The notes under the pieces are model-generated. The model had not been told where the DNA came from and searched no databases. It saw nothing but the letters and a program-made list of their open reading frames with translations. Shown here in pieces: positions 13,467 to 25,300 of a stretch of DNA of 64,000 bases (position 1 is its first letter; each line of letters starts with the position of its first letter). The stretch is from Sinonovacula constricta (taxonomy: Eukaryota > Mollusca > Bivalvia > Cardiida > Solecurtidae), in the NCBI GenBank assembly GCA_007844125.1, contig CM017560.1:4311749-4375748 (forward strand), written 5' to 3'. Both the position numbers and the translations under genes were made by a program.

Positions 13467-16400
13467 AGTATTATAACCTGTAATGCTGATCCACCTTCGC
13501 TTGTAAAGTTCTTGGCATCAATCGTTGCAAGCCAGCCAGCATATTCTTGAACATATCAGTATGACCCATACCGTTTCTTTCAAATCGAGCTGCCTGTGGA
13601 TATAAAATTGCAATACTATAAACGATGCTTCTATTTACATGTGCACAAAAGTGCTAAATCCTTACGCTAATCGACAATACTATTAATATGCTATATTTTG
13701 ACAACTATATATCATTACACCTGCAATTCATTTAACATTATAAAACATAAACATACATAAATTCCCAGTCAAAAGAACGATTAAACCTGATAAGAACAAA
13801 GGCTGAATCGTGGATATACATTGATACAAGTAGTACCGTTATATATCATCTAAAACAAAAAAAAAAAACAATCTTAAAAAGCTTCTTTGAAGTAGTTACA
13901 AGTCTGCATATGGAACATTTCTACCAGAATGGAGGTGCTACCACGATTAACGTGGCCTTTAATGTTTTATATACCAACGTCAAAAATCAAAATATGGGGA
14001 GAATATAAACAACCTTTTATAACGCTTTGGACAATCACCAAACTGCTCATTAGTGGGACTTAGTGCAACATCAGAAGAGCTTTTGTTACCAGTAACATTA
14101 TTAGTGGCACACGCAATAATTATAGTTTCACTGAGTGAGCTGACGACCAGGCAGATTCAACTGCTATACAAGTAGTTGCAGACCACGGTCAGTAACTGCA
14201 GCGGGAGAAACAGGCTGTACAACAGCACGACTTTTTACATTTTACAAAAAGGCAATATATCCGTTGTTATAAAGTTAGAGATTTGAGAAGGAAGCTAAGA
14301 TGGAACTAATGAAAGTAAGGCAGCAAACTTTACTATACTTAAGACAAATAGCATTATAAAAGGATGGCCTATGCGACTTTTTTTCCAGAAGTAGGTTGGT
14401 GCAGCGGGTTTCTTCATGTTTGAGGGCTGCCTATCTGGGTATTACTGGACTGTGGGCAACTAACAACGCAGTAATTTGTGAGCGCCACAGATAAGGTTTG
14501 GTGTCGTTAAAATTTGTTGATAGACATCAACCCGCAGATGCACTTATAAATGCTGCAGTCCTAACATACTAAAGTGCTTTGAGTTAACCAGGCACGAAAT
14601 ACTGCCTAACACTCGCAAATGAATATAAAACTAAGGTCGGTCTACCCTGAAATAATGTATTTTAAATGTGTCTGGTTTGTGTATGTACAATAAACACACA
14701 CCGTACCTTCAATGTACTCATTTTAAAGATGCTGTCCTCTGAAATGCTGGGCTGGAAACTCTTTAACGTTTTCACCGTGTACTTCCAGACTTTCTCTTCT
14801 TCTCCTCTTTCCTCAACAAGGTCCCATTTGTTGCATACGAAAATCGTACTCTTGCAGTCGAACGAAGCTAAACGTCCCTCGAGCTCCAATTTAGCCTGTT
14901 CTTTTAGAATTCTGACGAGCTTTAACGATAAAGCTGATGAATAGCATTTAACATACTAAATTAGTCGGAGGTAATAAATATTAGTTCGGGCGAAGTTTTA
15001 AATTACCGCATATGTATATGTTAAATTGAACTAGCACTAGGCAAAGGCAGGGTCGGATCCAGAAAATTTTGGAGGTTTGGGGTGGGGTGTGAATCAAGAT
15101 CCATTCAACTCTATCGCAGTAAATACTAGATATACATACACACAGTAAGGGACGGAAACTTCGATTTTTACTTTAAAAGCTTAGTACTTTAAGCTTACGT
15201 GTATGTGCTTTCACAACTCTTTTACCTGGTTGATGGTGGGGTGCATCCCCTCCATCCCCCACCTTTGGATCCATCCCTTGAGAAAGGCGAAGACACGTAG
15301 GTCAATGTAAATGTAACAAAATACAGTCAAAAGTTATGTCCTGATAATTGCTACTGTAATGTCAGACTGTGTTAAGTATCAAAGCTCTACCTTGAATGGT
15401 TACTGAGAAAAGGACAACTTAAAAAAAAAACTTGATGAAAATTCTAAGTGAAAAACTGGGCATAACTTTGACGAAATAGAGTCAAGGGTTAGGACATTTG
15501 TCCTGATAATTTCTACTGTGATGTCAAACAACTATGTTAAGTTTTAAAGCTCTACCTTAAACGGTTACTGAGGAATATACAACTTTGACAAAAAACTTAA
15601 TGAAATGTTGACAACCGGCCGCCTACCCGCCCAACAACATACCCCAATCTAATAACTAGAATTGTTATAAAGGAAACCTGGTTAATAAGCATGAAAACAC
15701 GACGCAATGCCAAACTAGATCATATAAGCATGAAAACAGGACACGATACCACACTAGAGTAAATGAGCATGAAAGCACAACAAGATATTACACTAGAACA
15801 AATGAGCATGAAACATGACATGATATCACACTAGAACAAATAAGAAAGAAAACACATTATATAACACTAAAGCAAATAAGCATAGAAACAAGACATGATA
15901 CCAAACAAGAGCCAATAAACTTCCAAAACCAAGAGTCAGCTGTACTGTGCCATATTTAAGCACATAATGTCTAGGCTATGTTTTGTACGGACCAAGCCCC
16001 TTCTCTATACACTTTTATGTTGCATTGTTCTTACATATCATAATGGTCCTTTTTGTGTGTAAAAACACTAATGCGGTGTACACTCACATGTGTTATTCAC
16101 CTTAGTTCATCGGGTCTAGAATGTTGGCAACTGTACTTCACACACAGACAAAACTTGTGTGAACAACAAGGTTGCTGCCATGACTTTTCAATCGCATTTT
16201 TAAATGGTTGGTAAGGTACACTTTTAAGTGCGTTATTCTTGTACAAGATAATGCAACGTACGAATCACCATGAGCCCTAGTCACTTGGTAACAGGCTTTA
16301 TTGCATACGCTGTTATTGTCTCTTTTTACTGGCCTGTTTCGTAGATTTTGCTACTGCATATATTGATCCACATCAGGTTAGAGATTTATCCTGGTTTATA

Positions 16401-19400
16401 CATGGTTCAATAACATGATTAAATGTTAAAAAATATAGAAAGGTTTGTGGATTCCCATTAAGTCACCGGATTTCAAAGCTTCTGTCTATTACACACATTG
16501 CTCGCTATCATAATACCGTTTAAATGCAGGCATGCGTACCTTGTCTTCCTGGATACCTCCTGCAATAGAGCTGTTGATAATGTAGATGAATGCTACTGCT
16601 TTAGGTAGAAAGTCCGTGAGACGAGCGGTCATCTCTTCGCTCTCACCAACGCCAGGGGTGTCAACGATCGTAACCATGGGCTGTAATTAAAGATATAGTA
16701 ACAAAATTGGTTCGATATACACTGTGGCTAAACTTTAAACATTTATTATTGCGAAATAGGTAACATTTGTGCAATAGTAATGCTAATTAACAAGGTATTT
16801 GATGAAATACTCTGATGACCCTATATATAGAGGGACGCTTGAAGAATTCATCTATAGACATTTCTACCTGACCTGATTTCTATGTACACCACCACATTGT
16901 AAACTTTTATAATCTATGCTGTTGGTATTTTTGTGTCTTATTGGGTGTGTGTGTGGTCTAAACTCCATTATGTGCCCATGTACCTCGGTATGCACATATA
17001 CAAGTAAAGTCAATATAATATATAAATTAAAAGCTTCTGTACGAAGCAAGCCATCTTGTAGACACACCTGGCGTGCGTAGGACGTGAACGCCCATTACAG
17101 TCGCCTATGGATGACAATTTGTATAATTAATCTGTCAGCATAAAACGTCATACAGTAAACTTTATAACAAACAGTAACTAAACGATTGCAAACGGCTTTG
17201 GGATGAATACTAAACGCCCAATTGAACAACTTTAAATATAAACGAAGGTGTACGTTCAGCCCTTTATTGTGACAAGTATGCGTACATATTGCTTGATGTT
17301 GGTTTAAAACTGTTCGTCATATATATAAATATTTTGTGAAATATTTAACGTTCATTGATTTGCTAAAGGTAAAATGTAAATTTTATATAAGCAGATTCAT
17401 TCAGGCAAATTTACATTATTAGCCTAACTAGCATTATGGTAAGTCGGGTTCATAACACACGAACAAAGTTCATTTTTACTAATTTTAATCTCAAATCTAC
17501 CAAGTTTATGTAAAAATCATAATACACATAACGCTCAACATGAACTACTTCTCACAGCTTGTCGGGCAGTAAGAGACACCCACTATATTTAATACTTATG
17601 GAAACGTGTTTATGTATAGCATACCGGTAACATTGGAATGGGCCAGTAGATGTCCACTCGTTTGTATTTGTTGCTCTCTCTATTGTCCTCTGACGAGACG
17701 CTAACATACTTCTTTAGTTTTTGGTGTAGATCTTTTATGGCATTATCGCCTTCTTGGATTACTTCATCAGAAATTGTGCCCCCTTCGACAAGTAACCTCT
17801 TCTGGTTGGCGTTGTGAACACAACATATTGTGGATGTGGCACAGAGGAGTGAGTGCGGAAGCAGGTTCTCACCCAGTAAAAGGTTAAGGAAACTACTTTT
17901 GCCAGCGCTTACCTCGCCTGGAGCAAAGGGAAATAAATGATAGTACCAGTGTCTGTGACATATTTCATACACAGTTAGTCGTCAGTAGGACTGAAGCTTA
18001 TAATTATTTTGTCCTTTGAATTCTGTGAATGCAGCAAAACCAAAATGACTTAACCATCTGAAATTCTCTTCTTTGTTTTTATTTGTACTTCCGTTATTTA
18101 TATAAAAAAACAACTAAAATAACAAAAAAATACCAAGATGAATAAATATAATTTTAAAAACATATGTCCGAAACATTATGAGTAAGTATTAACATTTTAC
18201 AAAATGGGTGTAACCATTAAAGGCGTTGCGATAATTTCTTATGCAAAGCCTTTAGAAATAACTGAATTTATTCACTATTGAAGATAAAAGATACTATACA
18301 GACCTTCTACTATCTCTTATAGACCTCTTAACGTTAACCTAATCTACATATAACCACTCAGCATTCTGAATACCAACCAGCAACCACAATAGGACATTCG
18401 CCATTGACAAGCTCTGTGTTATGGGCTGATATTGTTGCTATATAGTCGCCATACAACGACGTCAGGACGGCTTTGGATTCTTCATCAAGGTTCTTTGTAA
18501 CAAGGCGTTGTAGATCAGAATAGATATCCGATAGCTCTCTTTTCATTTTGTCGTCTTTTTCCAAGATCGCTTTCATCACCCGTTGGCTCTGTCGTAAGTT
18601 AAAGTAAAATATTTGCCGTTACAATGTGACATTGTCTATAGCAGTTTGCATGAGAACACTTTAAGAAACGCCAAATTAATTTAGCTATCGAGTTTATTGC
18701 ATAGGATATGTTACCCTTATAACATTACGTGTCTGAACACTTATAATATAATACTCTAAATACTCTAATTCCTCTTTAAATTATTCATAAATTATACAGC
18801 TGAAAAATATAAGGCTATGAAACAATTATGCGACAACAAAGAATACATGAAATAATCAAAATTCAAGGTTGGGGTTGTTGTGACTTTCATTATCTCCTAT
18901 ATTTCAAAATAGTTGGTGATTCGGAGCAGATAGACAGCTGATCCCAATATCGTGGCCCTCTATTGTTATCTTACCTCTAAGACATCGCTATGCAAACGTT
19001 TACAACTAACATCGTCCGGGTTGATTTCATTTGACATATATTCCGCCTTCTTAGTCTTGATCAGCTGTGTCATTTCCTCTAACGATTCAAGGTTGTCGAA
19101 ATTAACATTGTGCTCTATTAGCCATTGTTCTGCTTTATCATAACACCAGCAATCTTCATTATCTTCTGCTATGTTGTTTCCAATGTCGGACACCCCTTCC
19201 AAAGGGATAGCGGACGCTCTGGTCCTCGGATTTTCGCCTGTGTTTAAAAGCAGTGCCCCCTCCTGTTGTCTCTGTTGTCATAAAAAGGAAGTAAATGGCA
19301 ACAGCCACGTGACAGTGACTTTATTTTAACACATTTGAATGATTTACTAGTGTAATTGGAGTGCATTTAATTGAAAGGGGTACATGCATTAACAAATGCA

Positions 19401-20697
19401 CTCTGTTAGCAACGATTGGTGGACCAGGCCCAGTAAATTTATAATACGCCCTATGGCATGCATTTACACTTGTAAATGAGCCAGACGACATGGACATTTA
19501 TTGACTAAAAGCTATACCCCAATATGAATCAATTTAATCTTAACAAACATATTTTGCGCTTCACATTTTTTTCTAAAAGCTATACTCCAATATGAACCAA
19601 TTTAATCTTAACAAACATATTTTGCGCTTCACATTTTTTCTAAAAGCTATAGTCCAATATGAATCAATTTAATGTTAACAAACATATTTTGCGCTTCACT
19701 TAGGGAGAGGCGACGACAAGGTGGACAACCTTGAGATGACAATCAAAGGATTATTCATCTCAGTGAACATCTTTGGACTGGAACTTAATCTGATCGACGT
19801 ATATCGACTGTGGATAAGGCTTTTAAAAGGTGACCTAACAACCCGGATAGCCTCACAACAAAACCCCCGAATCACGTTTCGACGAGTACAAATACATGTT
19901 CTAACGAAAGCAAATCTGATTAGCAAAATCCAAGAACGACAACGAAGGACTAGGTTAATACAATGGTTCCGCGTTTTAAAAGCAAATAATATAAAGAGTA
20001 AACTCTATACTTACAGGGTATGTTTAAAAATAGGAAAATATGCAAATATTACTATGGGAAGTTTAAAAGTACACCATTCAAAGAGTTCAATCTTCTTTTT
20101 CAAATACGTTTCATATAGATGAGAAGACCCTTATTAAACTAATTCACCATCATTATCATGAACCTTTTTCTCATAAAAAGGCATTATTAAACATTTCACA
20201 ACTAGAGCGGATCACAAGAATCAACTCATCCCAAGAAGTTTAAGAACAACTGTATATCAGTAAAAAAAGTTTTTAAAAAAAATTGTCTTTATAAAAAATG
20301 TGCTAGGTTACTTCACAGTCTTCCTACAATGTTTCCAGTAACGTTGTGAATTATAACACCGGTTCATGCAGTAATTACGTGAAATCCCTATGAATTTTAG
20401 TGAATTCATGAAATCCCTAAGTGAAACAGTGATTTCAGTCTTAATGTAACATGAATAGCTGAAACTCTTTTGAACACGAGCTTTAAGATAAACTTATTAT
20501 AAACAATAGCATCGGATATCCATCTAGCTAGTTTACGTTAATATAGTTTGTTTTAGTTGTTTAAGTTTAAGACCAGTGACTAGAATCTGAAAGCGACGGC
20601 TTCTATCGTAGCTTACCTCTGATACATCGCCATGCGCAGACGGTCTTCGCTCGCCGACACAGTCTGTGTTTACGTCATTTGCTTTAATCTCCGCCAT
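3227..20697 (-). CDS. Dynamin-like GTPase fused to a DSTYK-like protein kinase, 13 exons, 1,093 aa
   Basis: Exons (minus strand, in order): 20697-20617, 19271-18975, 18588-18378, 17917-17625, 16680-16540, 14919-14707, 13593-13478, 12971-12830, 12180-11775, 10815-10215, 9685-9467, 7166-7031, 3652-3227. Every junction has GT..AG with matching phase, and the lengths sum to 3,282 bp with no internal stop. The start ATG has a strong context (GCCAAAATGG) and an in-frame TGA upstream. Visible domains: GTPase at about residues 190-450 (GEVSAGKSS 197-205, DTPG 301-304, NKWD 371-374), a long helical region, a hydrophobic segment 650-680, and a kinase at about 785-1075 (glycine loop GSGSFADV, Lys812, HRDLKLSN 943-950, DMG 962-964). 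DSTYK ('dusty') kinases also carry a C-terminal kinase after a long N-terminal region; bivalve DSTYK-like proteins often carry a recognisable dynamin domain. It probably acts at an internal or plasma membrane, with phosphorylation coupled to GTP state. Substrate and process are unknown. No catalytic residue appears lost. Confidence 0.88.
4540..5110. other. GC/CpG-richer island inside the last intron of the kinase gene
   Basis: This stretch is clearly richer in GC and CpG than its surroundings. It holds the perfect 14-bp palindrome GGCGCGTACGCGCC at 4853-4866 and a second GTACGCGCCTCT about 50 bases later. No exon of the host gene falls here. It could be an inserted element or an intronic regulatory region. 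Confidence 0.4.
5125..5300 (+). repeat. Dispersed repeat family A, copy 2 (partial)
   Basis: Matches the second half of the copies at 1966 and 5693 (CTCTTTTCGTTAAATGACTC and GTGCCTTTTCGGAGTTTGG). It lies in the last intron of the kinase gene. Confidence 0.6.
5693..5945 (+). repeat. Dispersed repeat family A, copy 3
   Basis: Full-length relative to copy 1, including the AGTCGG...CCGACT hairpin near 5752-5770. Close to copy 2 in sequence, which suggests recent spread or a local duplication. Confidence 0.6.
8317..8406. repeat. (TA)n microsatellite, about 45 units
   Basis: An uninterrupted TA dinucleotide run inside the intron between kinase exons 11 and 12. Confidence 0.97.
9285..9380 (+). repeat. 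Dispersed repeat family B fragment
   Basis: The block TTTATTGGGCTTATTGTCCC-ACCAACAGTGTTTC is close to one at 42905-42950, inside the mosaic gene. Related sequence also occurs near 47640. It has no coding signal. Confidence 0.5.
10215..13593 (-). CDS. Helical and membrane-segment exons (exons 7-10) of the GTPase-kinase gene
   Basis: Exons 7 (13593-13478), 8 (12971-12830), 9 (12180-11775) and 10 (10815-10215) encode charged, Leu-rich, probably helical sequence, the stalk-like part after the G domain. Exon 10 has a strongly hydrophobic run at about residues 650-680 (including PLWIPLAIAAGILFLPVGIG), flanked by lysines. It is long enough for a membrane hairpin or one transmembrane pass, as in mitofusin- or BDLP-like dynamins; that placement is inference. 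The last third of exon 10 opens the kinase domain with GSGSFADV and VAVKV. The exon 9 acceptor was chosen at CAG before TCA because it alone keeps the phase of exon 8. Confidence 0.82.
12396..12786. mobile_element. Foldback/MITE-like element with about 70-bp inverted termini
   Basis: The left arm (about 12396-12466) and right arm (about 12711-12786) are near-perfect reverse complements sharing CTTTTTCAGATAA, GCTTAGTTTCAAATCTGGTT and intervening bases. A second near-perfect palindrome, TGTCAAACTTTAAAG-TTTTGACA, lies at the centre around 12586. There is no ORF. It is a non-autonomous DNA-transposon-like hairpin in the intron between exons 8 and 9 of the kinase gene; its right end is about 45 bases from exon 8. 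No target-site duplication was confirmed. Confidence 0.7.
13030..13470. repeat. Compound trinucleotide microsatellite (AAT)n, (AAG)n, (ATT)n
   Basis: Long ATA/AAT runs, a GAA/AAG block at about 13273-13327, and an ATT/TTA run at the end. The first and last thirds are complementary and could pair. It ends 8 bases from the donor end of exon 7 (13478). Confidence 0.95.
14707..18588 (-). CDS. Dynamin-like GTPase exons (exons 3-6) of the GTPase-kinase gene
   Basis: Exon 3 ends one base into the glycine codon that opens the P-loop, so the intron 18377-17918 splits the G1 motif: IVVAG lies on one side and EVSAGKSSF on the other. Exon 4 carries Lys and Ser of GxxxxGKS and a Thr-rich stretch (CATSTICC) where the G2 threonine of dynamins would lie. 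Exon 5 (16680-16540) holds the G3 motif in VDTPGVGESEEM. Exon 6 (14919-14707) holds the G4 motif in FVCNKWDLVEE. Order and spacing fit a dynamin/BDLP-type G domain. The acceptor of exon 6 is taken as AAAG before CTC because the stronger-looking CAG 13 bases upstream would put a stop in frame. Confidence 0.88.
15050..15235 (+). repeat. Dispersed repeat family C, copy 1
   Basis: Close match to 29360-29565: a GGATCCAGA opening, TAAATACTAGATATA, ACACAGTAAGGGAC, TTAAAAGCTTAGTA and GTTTTCACAACTCT blocks in the same order. It lies in an intron of the kinase gene. Confidence 0.65.
15320..15610 (+). repeat. Two tandem copies of a roughly 150-bp repeat
   Basis: Blocks such as GTCCTGATAATTxCTACTGT, TCAAAGCTCTACCTT and GGTTACTGAG recur once, about 150 bases apart. 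Confidence 0.6.
15685..15915 (+). repeat. Degenerate 40-45-bp minisatellite, about 5-6 units
   Basis: Units share AAATAAGCATGAAAACA, then GACA(T/C)GATAC and CACTAGA. The copies are diverged. It is intronic. Confidence 0.65.
19505..19700 (+). repeat. Three tandem copies of a roughly 67-bp unit
   Basis: CTAAAAGCTATA...CCAATATGAA starts at about 19505, 19573 and 19640, each followed by a TTAACAAACATATTTTGCGC block. The third unit runs into the segment duplicated at 29565. It lies in intron 1 of the kinase gene. Confidence 0.75.
19640..19840 (+). repeat. Dispersed repeat family D, copy 1
   Basis: About 200 bases match 29570-29770 at high identity, including CTTGAGATGACAATCAAAGG and TTCATCTCAGTGAACATC. 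An open frame of 133 codons crosses it, but nothing in it is recognisable as a protein domain. Confidence 0.7.
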
Positions 20698-20840
20698 TTT
20701 GGCAACTATAAGTATAATTGTCTTTTTTCAGTGTTTGATTTAAGGTTGTCAACGTCGAAGTCTGTCAGATATTTGGTCTCATCTTAAAGCAACCACCCAT
20801 CCACCATAGATTCCATCCATTACAATGCCGGACCATCTCA
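20698..20840 (-). promoter_or_regulatory. Probable 5' UTR of the GTPase-kinase gene, with a candidate upstream splice acceptor
   Basis: On the minus strand TTTTCAG precedes position 20840, so the 143 bases before the ATG may belong to an exon whose upstream part lies beyond it. The leader has an in-frame TGA before the ATG and no in-frame ATG between them. The transcription start is not visible. Confidence 0.4.
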
Positions 20841-20939
20841 CTGAAAATGAAAATACACAAAGTATTGGTTAATTGCAGTGTTTCTTGTTTTCTTTATAAC
20901 ATGCATCATCAGGAATGAAAATGTCTAATTAATGTCACC

Positions 20940-21500
20940 GTTGATATATAAAAACAGTATTAGGCACGTAGACAGTTGGACGGTGTGTTTTTCGACGGTT
21001 TTTATGGCCACGTTCAGGATCATTACAAAAAGAACATCCTGTGACAGTGCCCTTGATCCATGAAGGGGTAAATTAATTTCCAAGAACTTCCTCTATGAAA
21101 CGATGTGGTACTGACCCGTAGGCATCTGAAAAGTCAAGCCATACAACGGTTAGATCCATCTAGTCGGTGCTTGCTTCATGAAGCAGTGGTGTTAGGGCAT
21201 CTGTTCACTCTAATTACCCAGAGAACCAGAGAATCCAGATATCCCACCCATCTGGAAGGACATGTCAATGTAGCTGTTGTCCAAATTGTCGGTTGTGAGC
21301 TATTTGGCAGGAACAATGGAAAAAGAATGCTCCTTCAATACTCAAAAGTGATATTTTACATGGGTATTGCTCGATAATGTATGTTAAGTTTTTATTTTTG
21401 AGTTCTCTGTTGGTACCAGACAGTCTTCTACTTTTTGCCAGCTCTTTGGCCTTTATCCTCATCTCTAGTATTCTTGATTTTACCGACCTTTCTTCTCTTC
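20940..21500 (-). pseudogene. Second decayed LINE reverse transcriptase
   Basis: On the minus strand 21151-21101 reads VVWLDFSDAYGSVPH, the catalytic-Asp block of non-LTR reverse transcriptases (the WLDLxNAYGSVPH type). Stops and frame changes surround it. It is of a different clade from the relics at 0.7 and 60 kb, and it lies immediately upstream of the kinase gene's first exon. Confidence 0.7.
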
Positions 21501-21984
21501 GATAAGTGCTTAGGCAAACTTGTAGGGGTCGGATTCGAAAGCTGCTCTCCTACTTGCTCCCTATTGCCTCTTTTTATGCAGTAAGTCTGCTGATGTTAGC
21601 GTTTCTAATTTCAATACTGCCTTTTCTGTTCCGCGTCTGCAGACAAATGACTATAACGTTCCCTGACAGGGTCCTGCATGACGCCAAAATTACCCTAGAA
21701 CCGTCATATTTATCTTCTTCTCCTGAAGCGGATGTACCTATCATTGACATGAAAGGAGCCGGAATATCTCCGTGGTTAAACCTGTGCATTGCTTGTTTGT
21801 CATCCCTTAACGACAACCACTTGTTTTATTGATTTTCAGTCCGTGCACAACTTCCCAGATGGACTTGCAAATTCTACTGATTGTTGAACAGTCCGTTTTT
21901 AACGCCGATTCGAATACGATTTGTTATCCTTTCGGGTCATTCATCGCCCACCTCTCGATAGACCCTGTGATATTCTCTTTTAAT

Positions 21985-22165
21985 GTAGAGCAAAAGTAAT
22001 GCTGCACCTTCAATTGAAGCGTATCAAGATTAGGGATAAAATACTTCACAACTGTGGGTTGAGGGTTCGAATCCCGGTATGGGCACGAATGGCCAACTTT
22101 TTTTTCTACTTTTTTACTTTTACCATTATTTCTGCATCACTCTACCAGATTAAAAAGAAAACCTT
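21985..22165 (+). mobile_element. tRNA-derived SINE, copy 1
   Basis: Contains GTAATGCTGCACCT, then a B-box-type GAGGGTTCGAATCCCGGTA and GGGCACGAATGGCC, followed by a T-rich tract and TTTCTGCATCACTCTA. The same order is found in reverse at 32400-32605. Confidence 0.7.
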
Positions 22166-23059
22166 TAATTTAACATACTTTTTGTCATATTTACATTTAC
22201 ACACTTCAACAAGTAATTTTAACTTTCAGACAAAAAAAAAGAACAAGAGATGTCGGTATAATATATATTTATATGCATGCTTCTCATTGCATAGAATTAC
22301 CTACTGACCCCAGAACAAATATTGGTCATCTACCAATGCTGACCAATGTCCATACCTTGGTCATCTACTCGTGTTGACCAGTGTTGACCTTTGTCCCTAC
22401 TTTGATCATCTACTCATGCTGACCAAAGTCCCTACCTTGGTCGTCTACTCCTGTTGACCAATGTCCCTACCTTGGTCATCTACCAATGTTGACCAATGTC
22501 CCCAACCTTGGTCATCTACTCATGTTGACCAATGTCCCTACTTTGGTCATCTACACATGTTGACCAATGTCCCTTCTTTGGTCATCTACTCATGTTGACC
22601 AATGTCCCTACCTTGGTCATCTACCAATGTTGACCAATGTCCCCAACCTTGGTCATCTACTCATGTTGACCAATGTCCCCAACCTTGGTCATCTACTCAT
22701 GTTGACCAATGTCCCCAACCTTGGTCATCTACTCATGTTGACCAATGTCCCCAACTTTGGTCATCTACACATGTTGACCAATGTCCCCAAACTTGGTCAT
22801 CTACTCATGCTGACCAATGTCCCCAACCTTGGTCATCTACTCATGTTGACCAATGTCCCTACCTTGGTCATCTACCAATGTTGACCAATGTCCCTACCTT
22901 GGTCATCTACTCATGTTGACCATTGTCCCCAACCTTGATCATCTACTCATGTTGACCAATGTCCCCAACCTTGGTCATCAACTCATGTTGACCAATGTCC
23001 CCAACCTTGGTCATCTAGCAATGTTGACCAATGTCCCTACTTTGGTCATCTACTCATGT

Positions 23060-25300
23060 TGACCAATGTCCCCAACCTTGGTCATCAACTCATGTTGACC
23101 AATGTCCCCAACCTTGGTCATCTAGCAATGTTGACCAATGTCCCTACTTTGGTCATCTACTCATGTTGACCAATGTCCCTACCTTGGTCATCTACTCATG
23201 TTGACCAATGTCCCTACCTTGGTCATCTACTCATGTTGACCAATGTCCCCAACCTTGGTCATCTACTGATGTTGACCAATGTCCCCAACCTTGGTCATCA
23301 ACTCATGTTGACCAATTTCCCCGACCTTGGTCATCTAGCAATGTTGACCAATGTCCCTACTTTGGTCATCTACTCATGTTGACCAATGTCCCTACCTTGG
23401 TCATCTACTCATGTTGACCAATGTCCCTACCTTGGTCATCTACTCATGTTGACCAATGTCCCCAACCTTGGTAATCTACTCATGTTGACCAATGTCCCTA
23501 GCCTTGGTCATCTATTCATGTTGACTAATGTCCCCAACCTTGGTCTTCTACTGATGTTGACCAATGTCCCCAACCTTGGTCATCTAATCATGTTGACCAA
23601 TGTCCCTACTTTGGTCATCTACTCATGTTGACCTTTGTCTCCAACCTTGGTCATCTACTCCTGTTGACCAATGTCCCCAACCTTGGTCATCTACACATGT
23701 TGACCAATGTCCCTAACCTTGGTCATCTACCAATGTTGACCAATGTCCCCAACCTTGGTCATCTACTCATGTTGACCAATGTCCCTAACCTTGGTCATCT
23801 ACCAATGTTGATCAATGTCCCTAACCTTGGTCATCTACTCATGTTGACCTAAGTCCCTACTTTGGTCATCTACTCATGTTGACCAATTTCCCTAACCTTG
23901 GTCATCTACCAATGTTGACCAATGTCCCCAACCTTGGTCATCTACTCCTGTTGACCAATGTCCCTACCTTGGTCATCTACTCATGTTGACCAATGTCCCT
24001 ACCTTGGTCATCTACTAATGTTGACCAATGTCCCTAACCTTGGTCATCTACCCATGTTGACCAATGTCCCCAACCTTGGTCATCTACTCATGTTGACCTA
24101 AGTCCCTTCTTTGGTCATCTACTCATGTTGACCTTTGTCCCCAACCTTGTTCTTCTACTCATATTGACCAATGTCCCCAACCTTGGTCATCTACACATGT
24201 TGACCAATGTCCCTAACCTTAGTCATCTACCAATGTTGACCAATGTCCCCAACCTTGGTCATCTACTCATGTTGACCAATGTCCCTAACCTTGGTCATCT
24301 ACCAATGTTGACCAATGTCCCCAACCTTGGTCATCTACTCATGTTGACCAATGTCCCTAACTTTGGTTATCTACCAATGTTGACCAATGTCCCCAACCTT
24401 GGTCATCTACCAATGTTGACCAATGTCCCCAACCTTGGTCATCTACTCATGTTGACCAATGTCCCTAACCTTGGTCATCTACCAATGTTGACCAATGTCC
24501 CTAACCTTGGTCATCTACCAATGTTGACCAATGCCCCCAACTTTGGTCATCTACCAATGTTGAACAATGTCCCCAACCTTGGTCATCTACCAATGTTGAC
24601 CAATGTCCCTAACCTTGGTCATCTACCAATGTTGACCAATGTCCCCAACCTTGGTCATCTACTCATGTTGACCTTTGTCCCCAACCTTGTTCATCTACTC
24701 ATATTGACCAATGTCCCCAACCTTGGTCATCTACACATGTTGACCAATGTCCCTAACCTTGGTCATCTACCAATGCTGACCAATGTCCCCAACCTTGGTC
24801 ATCTACTCATGTTGACCAATGTCCCCAACCTTGGTCATCTAGCAATGTTGACCAATGTCCCCTACTTTGGTCATCTACACATGTTGACCAATGTTCCCAA
24901 CCTTGGTCTTCTACTCATGTTGACCAATGTCCCCAACGTTGGTCATCTACTCATGTTGACCAATGTCCCCAACCTTGGTCATCTACTCATGTTGACCAAT
25001 GTCCCTAACCTTGGTCATCTACTCATGTTGATCAATGTCCCTTCTTTGGTCATCTACCAATGTTGACTAATGTCCATACCTTGGTCATCTACTCTTGTTG
25101 ACCAATGTCCATACCTTGGTCATCTACTCATGTTGACCAATGTCCATACCTTGGTCATCTACTCATGTTGACCAATTTCTCTACCTTGGTCGTCTACTCC
25201 TGTTGACCAATGTCCAATTGGTCGTCTACTCCAGTTGACTAATGTCCTTGCCTTGGTCATCTACCAGTGTTGACCAATGCTGACCAATGTCCATACTTTG
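23060..25300 (+). repeat. Higher-order duplication inside the minisatellite, left copy
   Basis: The order of variant units from about 23060 to 25300 is repeated at 26065-28305 with a constant offset of 3,005 bases. Matching landmarks occur at 23173/26178, 23386/26391, 23625/26630 and 24125/27130. Confidence 0.85.

Noticed and set aside
21999..22090. tRNA gene suggested by GGTTCGAATCC
   Set aside because: No matching acceptor or anticodon stem, and a second diverged copy at 32.5 kb shows it is a SINE.
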